The notes beneath the pieces are model-generated. The model was given only the letters and a program-made list of their open reading frames with translations, ran no database searches and had not been told where the DNA came from. Source: Acidobacteria bacterium Ga0074141 (GTDB taxonomy: Bacteria > Acidobacteriota > Blastocatellia > Pyrinomonadales > Pyrinomonadaceae). Taken from it: 64,000 nucleotides of DNA. Position numbers and translations under genes: made by a program. How positions within the stretch are numbered: the first letter of the stretch is position 1; each line of letters begins with the position of its first letter. Shown here piece by piece: positions 15,940 through 23,224 of this stretch. The stretch covers positions 470,157 through 534,156 of the forward strand of contig LNDP01000023.1 in the NCBI GenBank assembly GCA_001464665.1, given 5' to 3'.

Positions 15940-18792
15940 ATGTCCCCCGATCGCTGGGAAAAGATAAACGAGATCTTCAATAACGCGCTCGAACTGCCGT
16001 CCGCGGAGCGGCATGCCTATATCGAACGCCAATGCGGCACGGACCGAGAGCTTCTTGCCGAGGTTCGCTCGCTGCTCGGTGCCGAATCTGAGGCGGGCGA
16101 CTTCATCGCCGAGCCAGCCGTCTCTGGGATATCTTCCGGCCCGTCTGATGAACTGCCGCAAACCCTTGCCGGAATTGAATTCGGACATTTCCGGATCGAG
16201 CGATGCATCGGCTCCGGCGGAATGGGCGATGTTTATCTCGCGACCGATACGCGGCTCAACCGCCAGACCGCGATAAAGACACTTCCCCGCGTTCTCGCCC
16301 GCGACCCCGCGTTCGTAAAGCGCTTTCACAATGAGGCTCTCGCGGCCGCAAATCTCAATCACCCGAACGTCGCCACCATCTACTCGGTCGAAGATATCGA
16401 TGGCCGTCCGATCATTACGATGGAGTACGTTGACGGCAAGCGGCTTGATGAGGTCACACCCGAAGCCGGCCTCGATATCCGAACGTTCCTCGATTGGTTC
16501 ACGTGCATCTCGGATGCATTGGCACAGGCCCACGAGCGCGGCATCATCCATCGCGACATCAAGCCCGGCAACATTCTTGTCTCCAATTCGGGTGTTCCGA
16601 AGATCCTCGACTTCGGCCTCGCACAGGTCGATGAACGCCTCCGGGCAGAGACTCCCGACGACGTCAGCCTGACCCAGCCCGGACAGGTCATCGGCACGCC
16701 TGCCTATATGTCGCCCGAACAGGCCGAGGGAAAAGAGATCGACGCCCGGAGCGATATCTTCAGCCTCGGTGTAGTGATGTATCAGGCCCTGACCGGCAGG
16801 CGGCCCTTCGCCGGCGACAGCCATGCGGAGATAGTCAGCAACCTGCTCAAATCCGATCCGCCGTCAATTCGATCTCTTCGGCCCGAGATACCGGACCCGA
16901 TCGTCCGCCTTATCGACAAATGCCTCGCAAAGTCGCGCCGTAGCCGGCCGCGTTCGATGAAGGAGGTTAACGCGATCCTGACCGACATCTGGCATACCTA
17001 TACACGCGGCGGCTCCGGCAGTTCGCTTCGGCGGCTTTACCGCGAGTTCTCCGTTGGTTCATATCGTTGGATGATAGGGGCTGCCGCAGTCGTCCTGCTC
17101 GGAGCCGTTTCGGGTTGGTATTATTTCTCGCAACCGACGGCGGGGGCGATCAGTTTCGCAAACATGGTCCCGCGGAAACTATCGCAATCGAACAATGTGG
17201 TTTACGCCCATATCACGCCGGATGGGCGTTCAGTTGTTTACAACACGATCGAGGAAAATGAACAGCGGGCGATGTATATCCGGCAGGTCGATGACCGCAC
17301 ATCGCTTCCCCTGATGCCGCCTGACCTCGTTTGGTATTGGGGCGGACTCGCCATTTCACCTGACAGCACGCAGATATATTTCATCACCGCCGGCCGGCTT
17401 GATACGCACGGCACGCTCTACCGCATCTCAACGCTCGGCGGCCAGCCAAGAAAGCTGATGGAAACCGTCAACGATCTCGGATCGCTCTCGGCAGACGGCG
17501 AGCGGGTTCTGATAATCCGCTATGGCGAAACCATTCAGCTGATCTCGGCAAATGCCATCGATGGCGGCGATGAACGCGTCCTCCACGAAACGCCGAAAAG
17601 CACCATCCTGCGCGACCCGCACTTCTCGGCCGATGGACGCTTCATCTTTTTGAGCAAGGTCGAAAATGTCGGGAATGCCGAGAGTTGGTCGTTGGTGCGC
17701 ATTCCGGCTGAGGGCGGGACAGAGACCGTTGTCATGCAGCCGCGACGGACCAAGATCAATGAGATTGCTGTATTGCCAAACGGCGAAGGCCTGCTCGTTA
17801 ATCAGGGTGATGCCGTTTCAAACCTCAACCAACTCTTCCACGTCCGCATCAGCGACGGGCTCGAGACCCGCGTCACCAATGACCTGAATTCCTATTTCGG
17901 CATCAGCCTTAGCTCAAACGGCCGGTCGGTCGTGACGGCCCAGCGAAGCCAGACCAACGACATTTGGACCGGATCTGCCGACGCTCCGAACGAGCTAACG
18001 AAGCTCACCCGCGAGGCGACCGCCTATATGCGAACCTCGTGGACGCCGGATGGAAAACTCGTCTTCGATGGCCTTGAAAATAACGTTCCAAAGATCTGGG
18101 AGTCTTCGCTCGACGGCAAAGAGCCCGTACGGTTGACCTCCGGCACCGCCGGCGACTGGGAGCCGATGGTTTCGCCCGATGGCCGTTACATATTCTTTGT
18201 CTCGGACCGCAGTGGCGAGCGAAAGATCTGGCGAATGAACGCGGATGGACGGGATCAGGTAATGATCGGCCCGGAAGAAGGCACGGGACTCAACCCGCGT
18301 CGGTCAGCCGATGGGCGAAGCGTACTGTTCCACGTGAATAACGGCGAAGAGAGGTTTGTCGGGAGTCTTCCGATGGATGGCGGGACGGTGTCGCTCCTTC
18401 CACCGTTCGGAAACACCTACTGGGAAATATCGCCAACCGGCGACCGGATCGCGGTTGCTGAATATGACGATGCCTCAAATAAAGGAAGCATCGTGATCCG
18501 GCCGCTAGATGCCAACGGAGAGGACATAAGGCTGGAGGTTTCGCCCCTTCTGGTCTTTACCTGGTCGCACGACGGGAAGAGCTTTTTCTATCGGGAAAGG
18601 AGCGGCGGCGAGGACTCGGCCTCAACGATCTGGAACATCGACCTTGCGACTAAGAGTGCCCGGCCGTATCTCTCGACCAAACCCGATTCTGTACATCACC
18701 TGTCGATCTCGCCGGACGGCAAGCGGGTCGCGGTCGTCCGCGGCAAGTTGATCACTGATGCCGTGCTCCTCACGACCCGCGAACAAAAATAA
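15940..18792 (+). CDS. Membrane receptor Ser/Thr protein kinase with C-terminal PD40 beta-propeller
   Basis: 950 residues. The N-terminal cytoplasmic part has an ~80-residue helical segment, then a Hanks kinase: GSGGMGDVYL (91-100), Lys113, HRDIKPGN (204-211) and DFGLA (224-228), with MSPEQAEG in the activation segment. All catalytic residues are present. A single transmembrane helix (MIGAAAVVLLGAVSGWYYFS) follows, then ~550 residues of TolB/PD40-type propeller repeats (ISPDST, FSADGRF, VSPDGRYIFF, ISPDGKRVAV), presumably periplasmic and sensing. ATG 15940 is preferred over an earlier in-frame codon inside the sigma gene. The gene is followed by a bidirectional terminator. Confidence 0.93.
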   Translation: MSPDRWEKINEIFNNALELPSAERHAYIERQCGTDRELLAEVRSLLGAESEAGDFIAEPAVSGISSGPSDELPQTLAGIEFGHFRIERCIGSGGMGDVYLATDTRLNRQTAIKTLPRVLARDPAFVKRFHNEALAAANLNHPNVATIYSVEDIDGRPIITMEYVDGKRLDEVTPEAGLDIRTFLDWFTCISDALAQAHERGIIHRDIKPGNILVSNSGVPKILDFGLAQVDERLRAETPDDVSLTQPGQVIGTPAYMSPEQAEGKEIDARSDIFSLGVVMYQALTGRRPFAGDSHAEIVSNLLKSDPPSIRSLRPEIPDPIVRLIDKCLAKSRRSRPRSMKEVNAILTDIWHTYTRGGSGSSLRRLYREFSVGSYRWMIGAAAVVLLGAVSGWYYFSQPTAGAISFANMVPRKLSQSNNVVYAHITPDGRSVVYNTIEENEQRAMYIRQVDDRTSLPLMPPDLVWYWGGLAISPDSTQIYFITAGRLDTHGTLYRISTLGGQPRKLMETVNDLGSLSADGERVLIIRYGETIQLISANAIDGGDERVLHETPKSTILRDPHFSADGRFIFLSKVENVGNAESWSLVRIPAEGGTETVVMQPRRTKINEIAVLPNGEGLLVNQGDAVSNLNQLFHVRISDGLETRVTNDLNSYFGISLSSNGRSVVTAQRSQTNDIWTGSADAPNELTKLTREATAYMRTSWTPDGKLVFDGLENNVPKIWESSLDGKEPVRLTSGTAGDWEPMVSPDGRYIFFVSDRSGERKIWRMNADGRDQVMIGPEEGTGLNPRRSADGRSVLFHVNNGEERFVGSLPMDGGTVSLLPPFGNTYWEISPTGDRIAVAEYDDASNKGSIVIRPLDANGEDIRLEVSPLLVFTWSHDGKSFFYRERSGGEDSASTIWNIDLATKSARPYLSTKPDSVHHLSISPDGKRVAVVRGKLITDAVLLTTREQK

Positions 18793-18821
18793 AAAAAGCC
18801 GCAACTTGCGTGCGACTTTTT
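18793..18821. terminator. Bidirectional terminator between the kinase gene and the tRNA pair
   Basis: AAAGCCGC (18795-18802) pairs with GCGACTTT (18812-18819) with one G-T. A run of A lies on the left and a run of T on the right, so it can end both the plus-strand kinase mRNA and the minus-strand tRNA transcript. Confidence 0.85.
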
Positions 18822-18828
18822 ACTGAAC

Positions 18829-18905
18829 TGGCGGAGCCGACGGGGCTCGAACCCGCGACCTCCAACGTGACAGGCTGGCGTTCTAACCAACTGAACTACG
18901 GCTCC
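18829..18905 (-). tRNA. tRNA-Asp (anticodon GTC)
   Basis: On the minus strand a full cloverleaf: acceptor GGAGCCG/CGGCTCC, D arm with TTCAGTTGGTTAGAA, anticodon loop CCTGTCACG, T arm GGGTTCGAGCCCC, and an encoded CCA end (18829-18831). It is second in a two-tRNA transcript after tRNA-Val. Confidence 0.97.
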
Positions 18906-18940
18906 GTAAAGGCCCCACGAAGGGGGCCAATTTCAAAAAC

Positions 18941-19016
18941 TGGTGGGCACGAAGGGACTCGAACCCCTAACTTCCTCCTTGTAAGGGAGGCTGTCTACCA
19001 ATTGACGTACATGCCC
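18941..19016 (-). tRNA. tRNA-Val (anticodon TAC)
   Basis: Minus-strand cloverleaf: acceptor GGGCATG/CGTGCCC, anticodon stem CCTCC/GGAGG around loop CTTACAA, T loop GGGGTTCGAGTCCC, and encoded CCA (18941-18943). A GGCCCC/GGGGCC hairpin (18911-18928) separates it from tRNA-Asp and may mark a processing site. Confidence 0.97.
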
Positions 19017-19099
19017 GGTCTGCCTGAGTGCTGTTGCCCGAAAGGTACCGGCATTTTCAAAAAGGCTCGCCATCTCCCGCTGGAAAAGGGCGAACCTTG

Positions 19100-19129
19100 A
19101 TGCTACGAAAAACACTAAGTTTATGTCAA
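19100..19129 (-). promoter_or_regulatory. Promoter of the tRNA-Val/tRNA-Asp unit
   Basis: On the minus strand TTGACA (19129-19124) and TAGCAT (19105-19100) are 18 bases apart, about 75-80 bases upstream of the first tRNA. Confidence 0.6.
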
Positions 19130-19148
19130 GCAGACGCGTCGGTTATCT

Positions 19149-19967
19149 TTACTCGATGACGATGTTGTCGCCTTCGAACCGGATGCTGCCGGGCTCGATC
19201 TGCAAGACGGTCTGCAAGAGCGTTCCCGCGATCTGCTGGTACGACGCAAGCATCTCCGGATCGCCGCTCTGCTTCGCCTGCATGTACCCCATTAGCGAAA
19301 CGCCGCTCATCGCGAGAAGCGTATCGTAGATCTCTTCTTTTTCGCGGTCGGACATTGCCGATAGCTCCGGCGACTCTTCAAAAACGCCATTCAATGCGTC
19401 CCAGAGCTTTTCGACCGCGGCGTCTGACGGCTCTTCGGCATCGTTGTAAACCGTCACGTTCGTGATAATGAAAAAAGTGAGCGCGGCCGGGATGTTGTTC
19501 TTTCGACCGAGAACGCTAGCCTCTTCCTCAAAGGCCGTCTTCGTTGCCGAGAAGATCATCAAAAGCCCCTCGCGCTCTTCGGCAGTGGTCGCGATCGAAT
19601 CGGCAAGCAAATTGAAGGCAGACGAGCCGCCAGAAGGCTTAAAGGATGTGACGGGCGGTGCGGCGGGAGTAGTTCTCGATGTTCGGTTCGCCGGTGGTGG
19701 CGTGCTTCTGTTCCGGTTTCGTGAAGCGGGTGTGCGAGGAGCGGCGGTTGGCCGCTTCTTTGTCGCAGCCGTCTTCACTGCTGCTCCGAGCCCGCCGCGA
19801 AACTGCTTTGCCGCCGGTGACCCGCCCTCGGCCGCAAGAGCCTTCTTTATTCCTCCGCCCGCAACCGCCGCCGCACCGCCGGCTGTTTGAGCTGAAACGG
19901 AGAAGACGCAAATAAGGGCTGCCGCAGAAAGTCCGCTGGCAGCCCCGATCATCTTAATCAAATACAT
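19149..19967 (-). CDS. Exported protein of unknown function
   Basis: 272 residues. Signal peptide (GLSAAALICVFSVSAQ), then a Gly/Ala- and Arg/Pro/Thr-rich linker to about residue 110. A well-conserved-looking helical domain follows (FNLLADSIATTAEEREGLL, NNIPAALTFFIITNVTVYND, YQQIAGTLLQTVL). I recall similar secreted domains in Acidobacteria but cannot name the function. It starts 19 bases before the divergently placed tRNA promoter region and lies after the VCBS-type gene on the same strand. Confidence 0.65.
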   Translation of the reverse strand: MYLIKMIGAASGLSAAALICVFSVSAQTAGGAAAVAGGGIKKALAAEGGSPAAKQFRGGLGAAVKTAATKKRPTAAPRTPASRNRNRSTPPPANRTSRTTPAAPPVTSFKPSGGSSAFNLLADSIATTAEEREGLLMIFSATKTAFEEEASVLGRKNNIPAALTFFIITNVTVYNDAEEPSDAAVEKLWDALNGVFEESPELSAMSDREKEEIYDTLLAMSGVSLMGYMQAKQSGDPEMLASYQQIAGTLLQTVLQIEPGSIRFEGDNIVIE

Positions 19968-19986
19968 CGTTGATCTCTAAAATCCA

Positions 19987-21078
19987 CTAACGTACGAACG
20001 CATTCGGCGTCGGGACGTCGCCCGGAATGCCAAACTGCTGTATAAGGATGCCCGCGGTCGAGCGGTTGGCGAACCAAAAGCTCGATGAAGGCCGGAAAAC
20101 CGCCGCATCGAACCTTCCATCGCCATCATAGTCTCCCGGGGCCGGAACGTCGCCGGCCGTTCCGAACGGGAATCCGAAGAACGAGGAGTCCTCGCTCCGC
20201 AGTATGAACCATTCGCCGGTCGTGGGGCGGAAGTATGCGATGTCCGCTTTGCCGTCTCCGGTGTAATCGCCGGGGACCGTCAGATCCGTTGAGGTCCCGA
20301 AAGCAAACGCTATCGGGCCCGCCGTGCTTCTAAGTAGCCACCACTGGCCTAAACTCGGCCGCCAAACCGCCACATCGGCCTGGCCGTCGCCGTCGTAGTC
20401 CGCCGGTACGGGCCGGTCACCATCGACGCCAAAGCCGACAAAGCCGACCTGGCCGTCAGACGAACGTAGTATGAACCAGGTCGCGCTCGAGGGTCGATAA
20501 ACCGCTGCGTCGGTCCGTCCGTCACCGTCATAATCAGCAGGAGCGGGCACGTCAGTCCCTGCACCAAACGGGAAGGCAAAAAATGTCGAATCCTCGCTCC
20601 GGAGTATGTACCAAGCTCCTTCCGAGGGCCTGAAGAAAGCGATATCCCATTTACCGTCGCCGGTGTAATCTCCCGGAACAATCGTGTCGGTCGATTGGCC
20701 GAAGGCCGCCGCATAGTTGCCGCCATCCGAACTGCGAAGGTACCACCACTCGCCCGGACCGGGCCTGAAGACGCTCACGTCCGTCTTGCCGTCACCGTCG
20801 AAATCGAACGGTGCGTTCGGTGTTGGTGCGGCACCCGCGCCGCCGCCCCAGAAACCGCTGTGAAGCGAGAAAGAGCCGCCGGTCGAGGGGCCGCCGGCCA
20901 CTGATTGGCCGATGGTTCCATTCACAGAGAACGAACCGCCGGAAGCGCTTCCACCGCCGCCTGCAATGACCGATTTTGTGATGGTAAAATTGCCGCCAGA
21001 TTGGGCCAGTAGAGTTCCGCCCGCGGCCATGATCAGAACAACGATCGAAAGGGTAAAGGGAATCTTTTTCCCAGTCAT
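19987..21078 (-). CDS. Secreted FG-GAP/VCBS-type repeat protein
   Basis: 363 residues from ATG 21078, which has a strong GAGG ribosome site upstream. Signal peptide (FTLSIVVLIMAAGGTLLAQ), a Gly/Ser-rich segment with a GGSFS repeat, then at least six ~45-residue repeats, each with a calcium-loop-like D-x-D-G-D-G-x-x-D followed by VFRPS and WFILRSSD. These form a beta propeller likely to bind calcium at the cell surface. Such proteins are numerous in Acidobacteria; a role in adhesion or matrix is inferred. An in-frame upstream extension lacks a ribosome site and was rejected. Confidence 0.82.
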   Translation of the reverse strand: MTGKKIPFTLSIVVLIMAAGGTLLAQSGGNFTITKSVIAGGGGSASGGSFSVNGTIGQSVAGGPSTGGSFSLHSGFWGGGAGAAPTPNAPFDFDGDGKTDVSVFRPGPGEWWYLRSSDGGNYAAAFGQSTDTIVPGDYTGDGKWDIAFFRPSEGAWYILRSEDSTFFAFPFGAGTDVPAPADYDGDGRTDAAVYRPSSATWFILRSSDGQVGFVGFGVDGDRPVPADYDGDGQADVAVWRPSLGQWWLLRSTAGPIAFAFGTSTDLTVPGDYTGDGKADIAYFRPTTGEWFILRSEDSSFFGFPFGTAGDVPAPGDYDGDGRFDAAVFRPSSSFWFANRSTAGILIQQFGIPGDVPTPNAFVR

Positions 21079-21206
21079 ATTTTTTCCTCCCTCGGTTGCC
21101 GGCCGGATCCGGAAACACTCGTAAAATGAGCTGTCAGTTACTAACTGTGCAAAGATACTAGTCCCTTTTAGCCCTAAAATCAATAAATATGTCGGGTTTT
21201 CTTCAT

Positions 21207-22085
21207 TCACGATCGGCGAACGCTGACGAGTTCGATCATCGAACGCAGTATTTTGCCATCCGTACCGAGAAATTCGATCGACCCGGTCGTCTCTTCGGCG
21301 ATCCGCCGTGCGATCCGCCAGCTTTCCTCGATCCCGTAAATTCGGGTGAAAGTGGCCTTTTCGGCGGCCGCATCCTTGCCAGCCGTTTTGCCGAGCGAGA
21401 CCGTTTCCTCGGTCTCATCGAGTATGTCGTCAACTATTTGAAAGAGCAGCCCGAGCCGCTTGCCATATTGCCGAATGCTCGCCGTGGCCTCGTCGCTCGC
21501 ACCAGCAATGATCGCGCCCGCCTCTGCCGAAAACGCGATAAGTGCACCGGTCTTGTTCTGGTGGATCGATTCTACAAGCTCTTCGTCGACCGACTGCCCC
21601 TCCGCCAAAAGGTCGAGCTGCTGCCCAACGACCATGCATGCCGCCGCCTGCCCAAGCCCCGAGATCATTCGTATCCTCGTATCGCTCGCAAGCTGTTCAT
21701 CTTCCGCGATCGTCTGAAATGCGAGAGCCTGGAGTGCGTCGCCGGCAAGGATCGCCGTCGCTTCGCCGTATTTTCTGTGGCAGGTCTCGCGGCCGCGGCG
21801 GAGATCGTCGTCGTCCATCGAGGGAAGGTCGTCGTGGATCAGCGAATATGTGTGGATCATCTCGACCGCCGCCGCCGTCCGCATGACCTTCGCATCCGCC
21901 GCTCCAAAAGCCCGCCCCGCCGCGAGCATCAGCGCCGGACGAAATCGCTTCCCGCCCGCAAAGAGGCTCCAACGCATTGCATCGCGAAGCTTCCGCGGCG
22001 GCTGGCCTTCAGCGGGTATGAGCCAGTCAAGCTCTTTGTTCACGAGCGCTGCTGCCTCTTCAATAAATTGGTTGATATCGCTCAT
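21207..22085 (-). CDS. ispA: Polyprenyl (farnesyl/geranyl) diphosphate synthase
   Basis: 292-residue trans-prenyltransferase that condenses IPP with allylic diphosphates. First aspartate-rich motif DDLPSMDDDDLRRG, second motif FQIVDDILD, plus GGKRFRPAL for IPP binding. The length and the extended first motif (DDxxxxD) are those of IspA-type synthases. It feeds quinone and undecaprenyl pathways. It is divergent from the flavin reductase-like gene with an 88-base shared upstream region. Confidence 0.94.
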   Translation of the reverse strand: MSDINQFIEEAAALVNKELDWLIPAEGQPPRKLRDAMRWSLFAGGKRFRPALMLAAGRAFGAADAKVMRTAAAVEMIHTYSLIHDDLPSMDDDDLRRGRETCHRKYGEATAILAGDALQALAFQTIAEDEQLASDTRIRMISGLGQAAACMVVGQQLDLLAEGQSVDEELVESIHQNKTGALIAFSAEAGAIIAGASDEATASIRQYGKRLGLLFQIVDDILDETEETVSLGKTAGKDAAAEKATFTRIYGIEESWRIARRIAEETTGSIEFLGTDGKILRSMIELVSVRRS

Positions 22086-22173
22086 CCGTTTGCAGATTAT
22101 CGGCTAAGCTCGTTTCAAATTCAAAAGCTTTCCGTCATTGCTCTCCGCTTTTGGATACGCTAGATTTTTCTCA

Positions 22174-22647
22174 ATGGCAGTTTCCAGCGAAGATTTTCGT
22201 GCCGCACTTACGCGTTTTGCGAGCGGCGTAACCGTTGTTACCTCCGCCGACAGCGAAGGCCGGCCGCACGGCATAACGGTCTCAGCGTTCTGCTCCGTCT
22301 CCCTCGAGCCGCCGCTGGTGCTCATCTGTATCGAAAAGCTAGCCGGAAGCCATGCCTCGCTGGCAGAGTCCGGGCGGTTCACCGTAAATCTTCTTTCGAG
22401 TGGACAGCAATGGATATCTGAGCGGTTCGCTTCGCTCGAGCCTGACAAGTTTCGCGATGTGCCGACGGCTACGGGCGTTTCCGGATTGCCGTTGATAGCC
22501 GGCAGCCTCGCCTTGCTTGAGTGTGAGATAAGGCAGGCTGTAGATGCCGGCGACCATTCCGTTTTCATCGGAGAAGTGATGGCCGCAAGTGCCGATGGCG
22601 GCGACCCGCTTGTTTATTTTCTCGGCGACTATCGCTCGCTCGCTTAA
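22174..22647 (+). CDS. Flavin reductase-like domain protein
   Basis: 157 residues from ATG 22174. FRAALTRFASGVTVVTSAD near the start, GITVSAFCSVSLEPPLVLICI in the FMN-binding strand region, and DPLVYFLGDYRSLA at the end are hallmarks of the HpaC/flavin-reductase split-barrel family. It would reduce FMN or FAD with NAD(P)H for a partner oxygenase. No monooxygenase partner is adjacent; the next gene is of unknown function 5 bases downstream. Confidence 0.9.
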   Translation: MAVSSEDFRAALTRFASGVTVVTSADSEGRPHGITVSAFCSVSLEPPLVLICIEKLAGSHASLAESGRFTVNLLSSGQQWISERFASLEPDKFRDVPTATGVSGLPLIAGSLALLECEIRQAVDAGDHSVFIGEVMAASADGGDPLVYFLGDYRSLA

Positions 22648-22652
22648 GGCTG

Positions 22653-23144
22653 ATGCCCATCATCGAACAGACCGCACCGGGCTGCCGTCCCTACGAACGC
22701 CGTTGGCGCGATAAATGCGTCGATGCCGGACTCGACGATGCCTGGCTCGAACGCCTCAATGCCCTCGCCGCACTCGACCTGATCAGCATCTGCGAAGGTC
22801 ACCCGGACGAGCCGCTCTTCGAGCATCGCCGCACGCCGCACATCAATCTCCGCGTAAAAGATATCCACGCCGATAGCGTTCGCAGGCTTTGGAACTCCGA
22901 GCCGAATCCGATCGCCGACGCGGTCGATGTAGCCTTCGCCGCCGCTCCGTGCAACGCCAGCTTTGAGGTCAGAAGCGGCCGTGAGGTCCGCCCCGGCTCC
23001 GCTACCGGTTTCACACTCTGCCTGCTAAAGATCAAACCCGCACGAGCACCGCTAAATGCCGCACCGCCCGAAAAAGCCCAATGGTTCGAACAAACCATCA
23101 CCGCCATCGAAACCCTCGACAATAGTTTGGAGTTCGAGCTTTAG
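22653..23144 (+). CDS. Protein of unknown function
   Basis: 163 residues, starting 5 bases after the flavin reductase stop and so in the same transcript. Notable segments are LDLISICEGHPDEPLFEHRR and TPHINLRVKD in the first half, and GSATGFTLCLLKIKPA later. No signal peptide and no membrane helix. I do not recognise the family. The conserved-looking CEGHPD and HRRTPHINL motifs contain possible metal ligands. Confidence 0.65.
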   Translation: MPIIEQTAPGCRPYERRWRDKCVDAGLDDAWLERLNALAALDLISICEGHPDEPLFEHRRTPHINLRVKDIHADSVRRLWNSEPNPIADAVDVAFAAAPCNASFEVRSGREVRPGSATGFTLCLLKIKPARAPLNAAPPEKAQWFEQTITAIETLDNSLEFEL

Positions 23145-23224
23145 CCGGCCCGCGTTAGAGTTTCAGAGTTTCAGAGTTGCGGAGTTCTGGTATCTGGAAT
23201 CTGGCAACTGAGAACCGACAACTG

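Noticed and set aside
21189-22163. Plus-strand 324-codon open frame over ispA
   Set aside because: Antisense of a clear prenyl synthase with both aspartate motifs. High-GC DNA commonly leaves such frames open.
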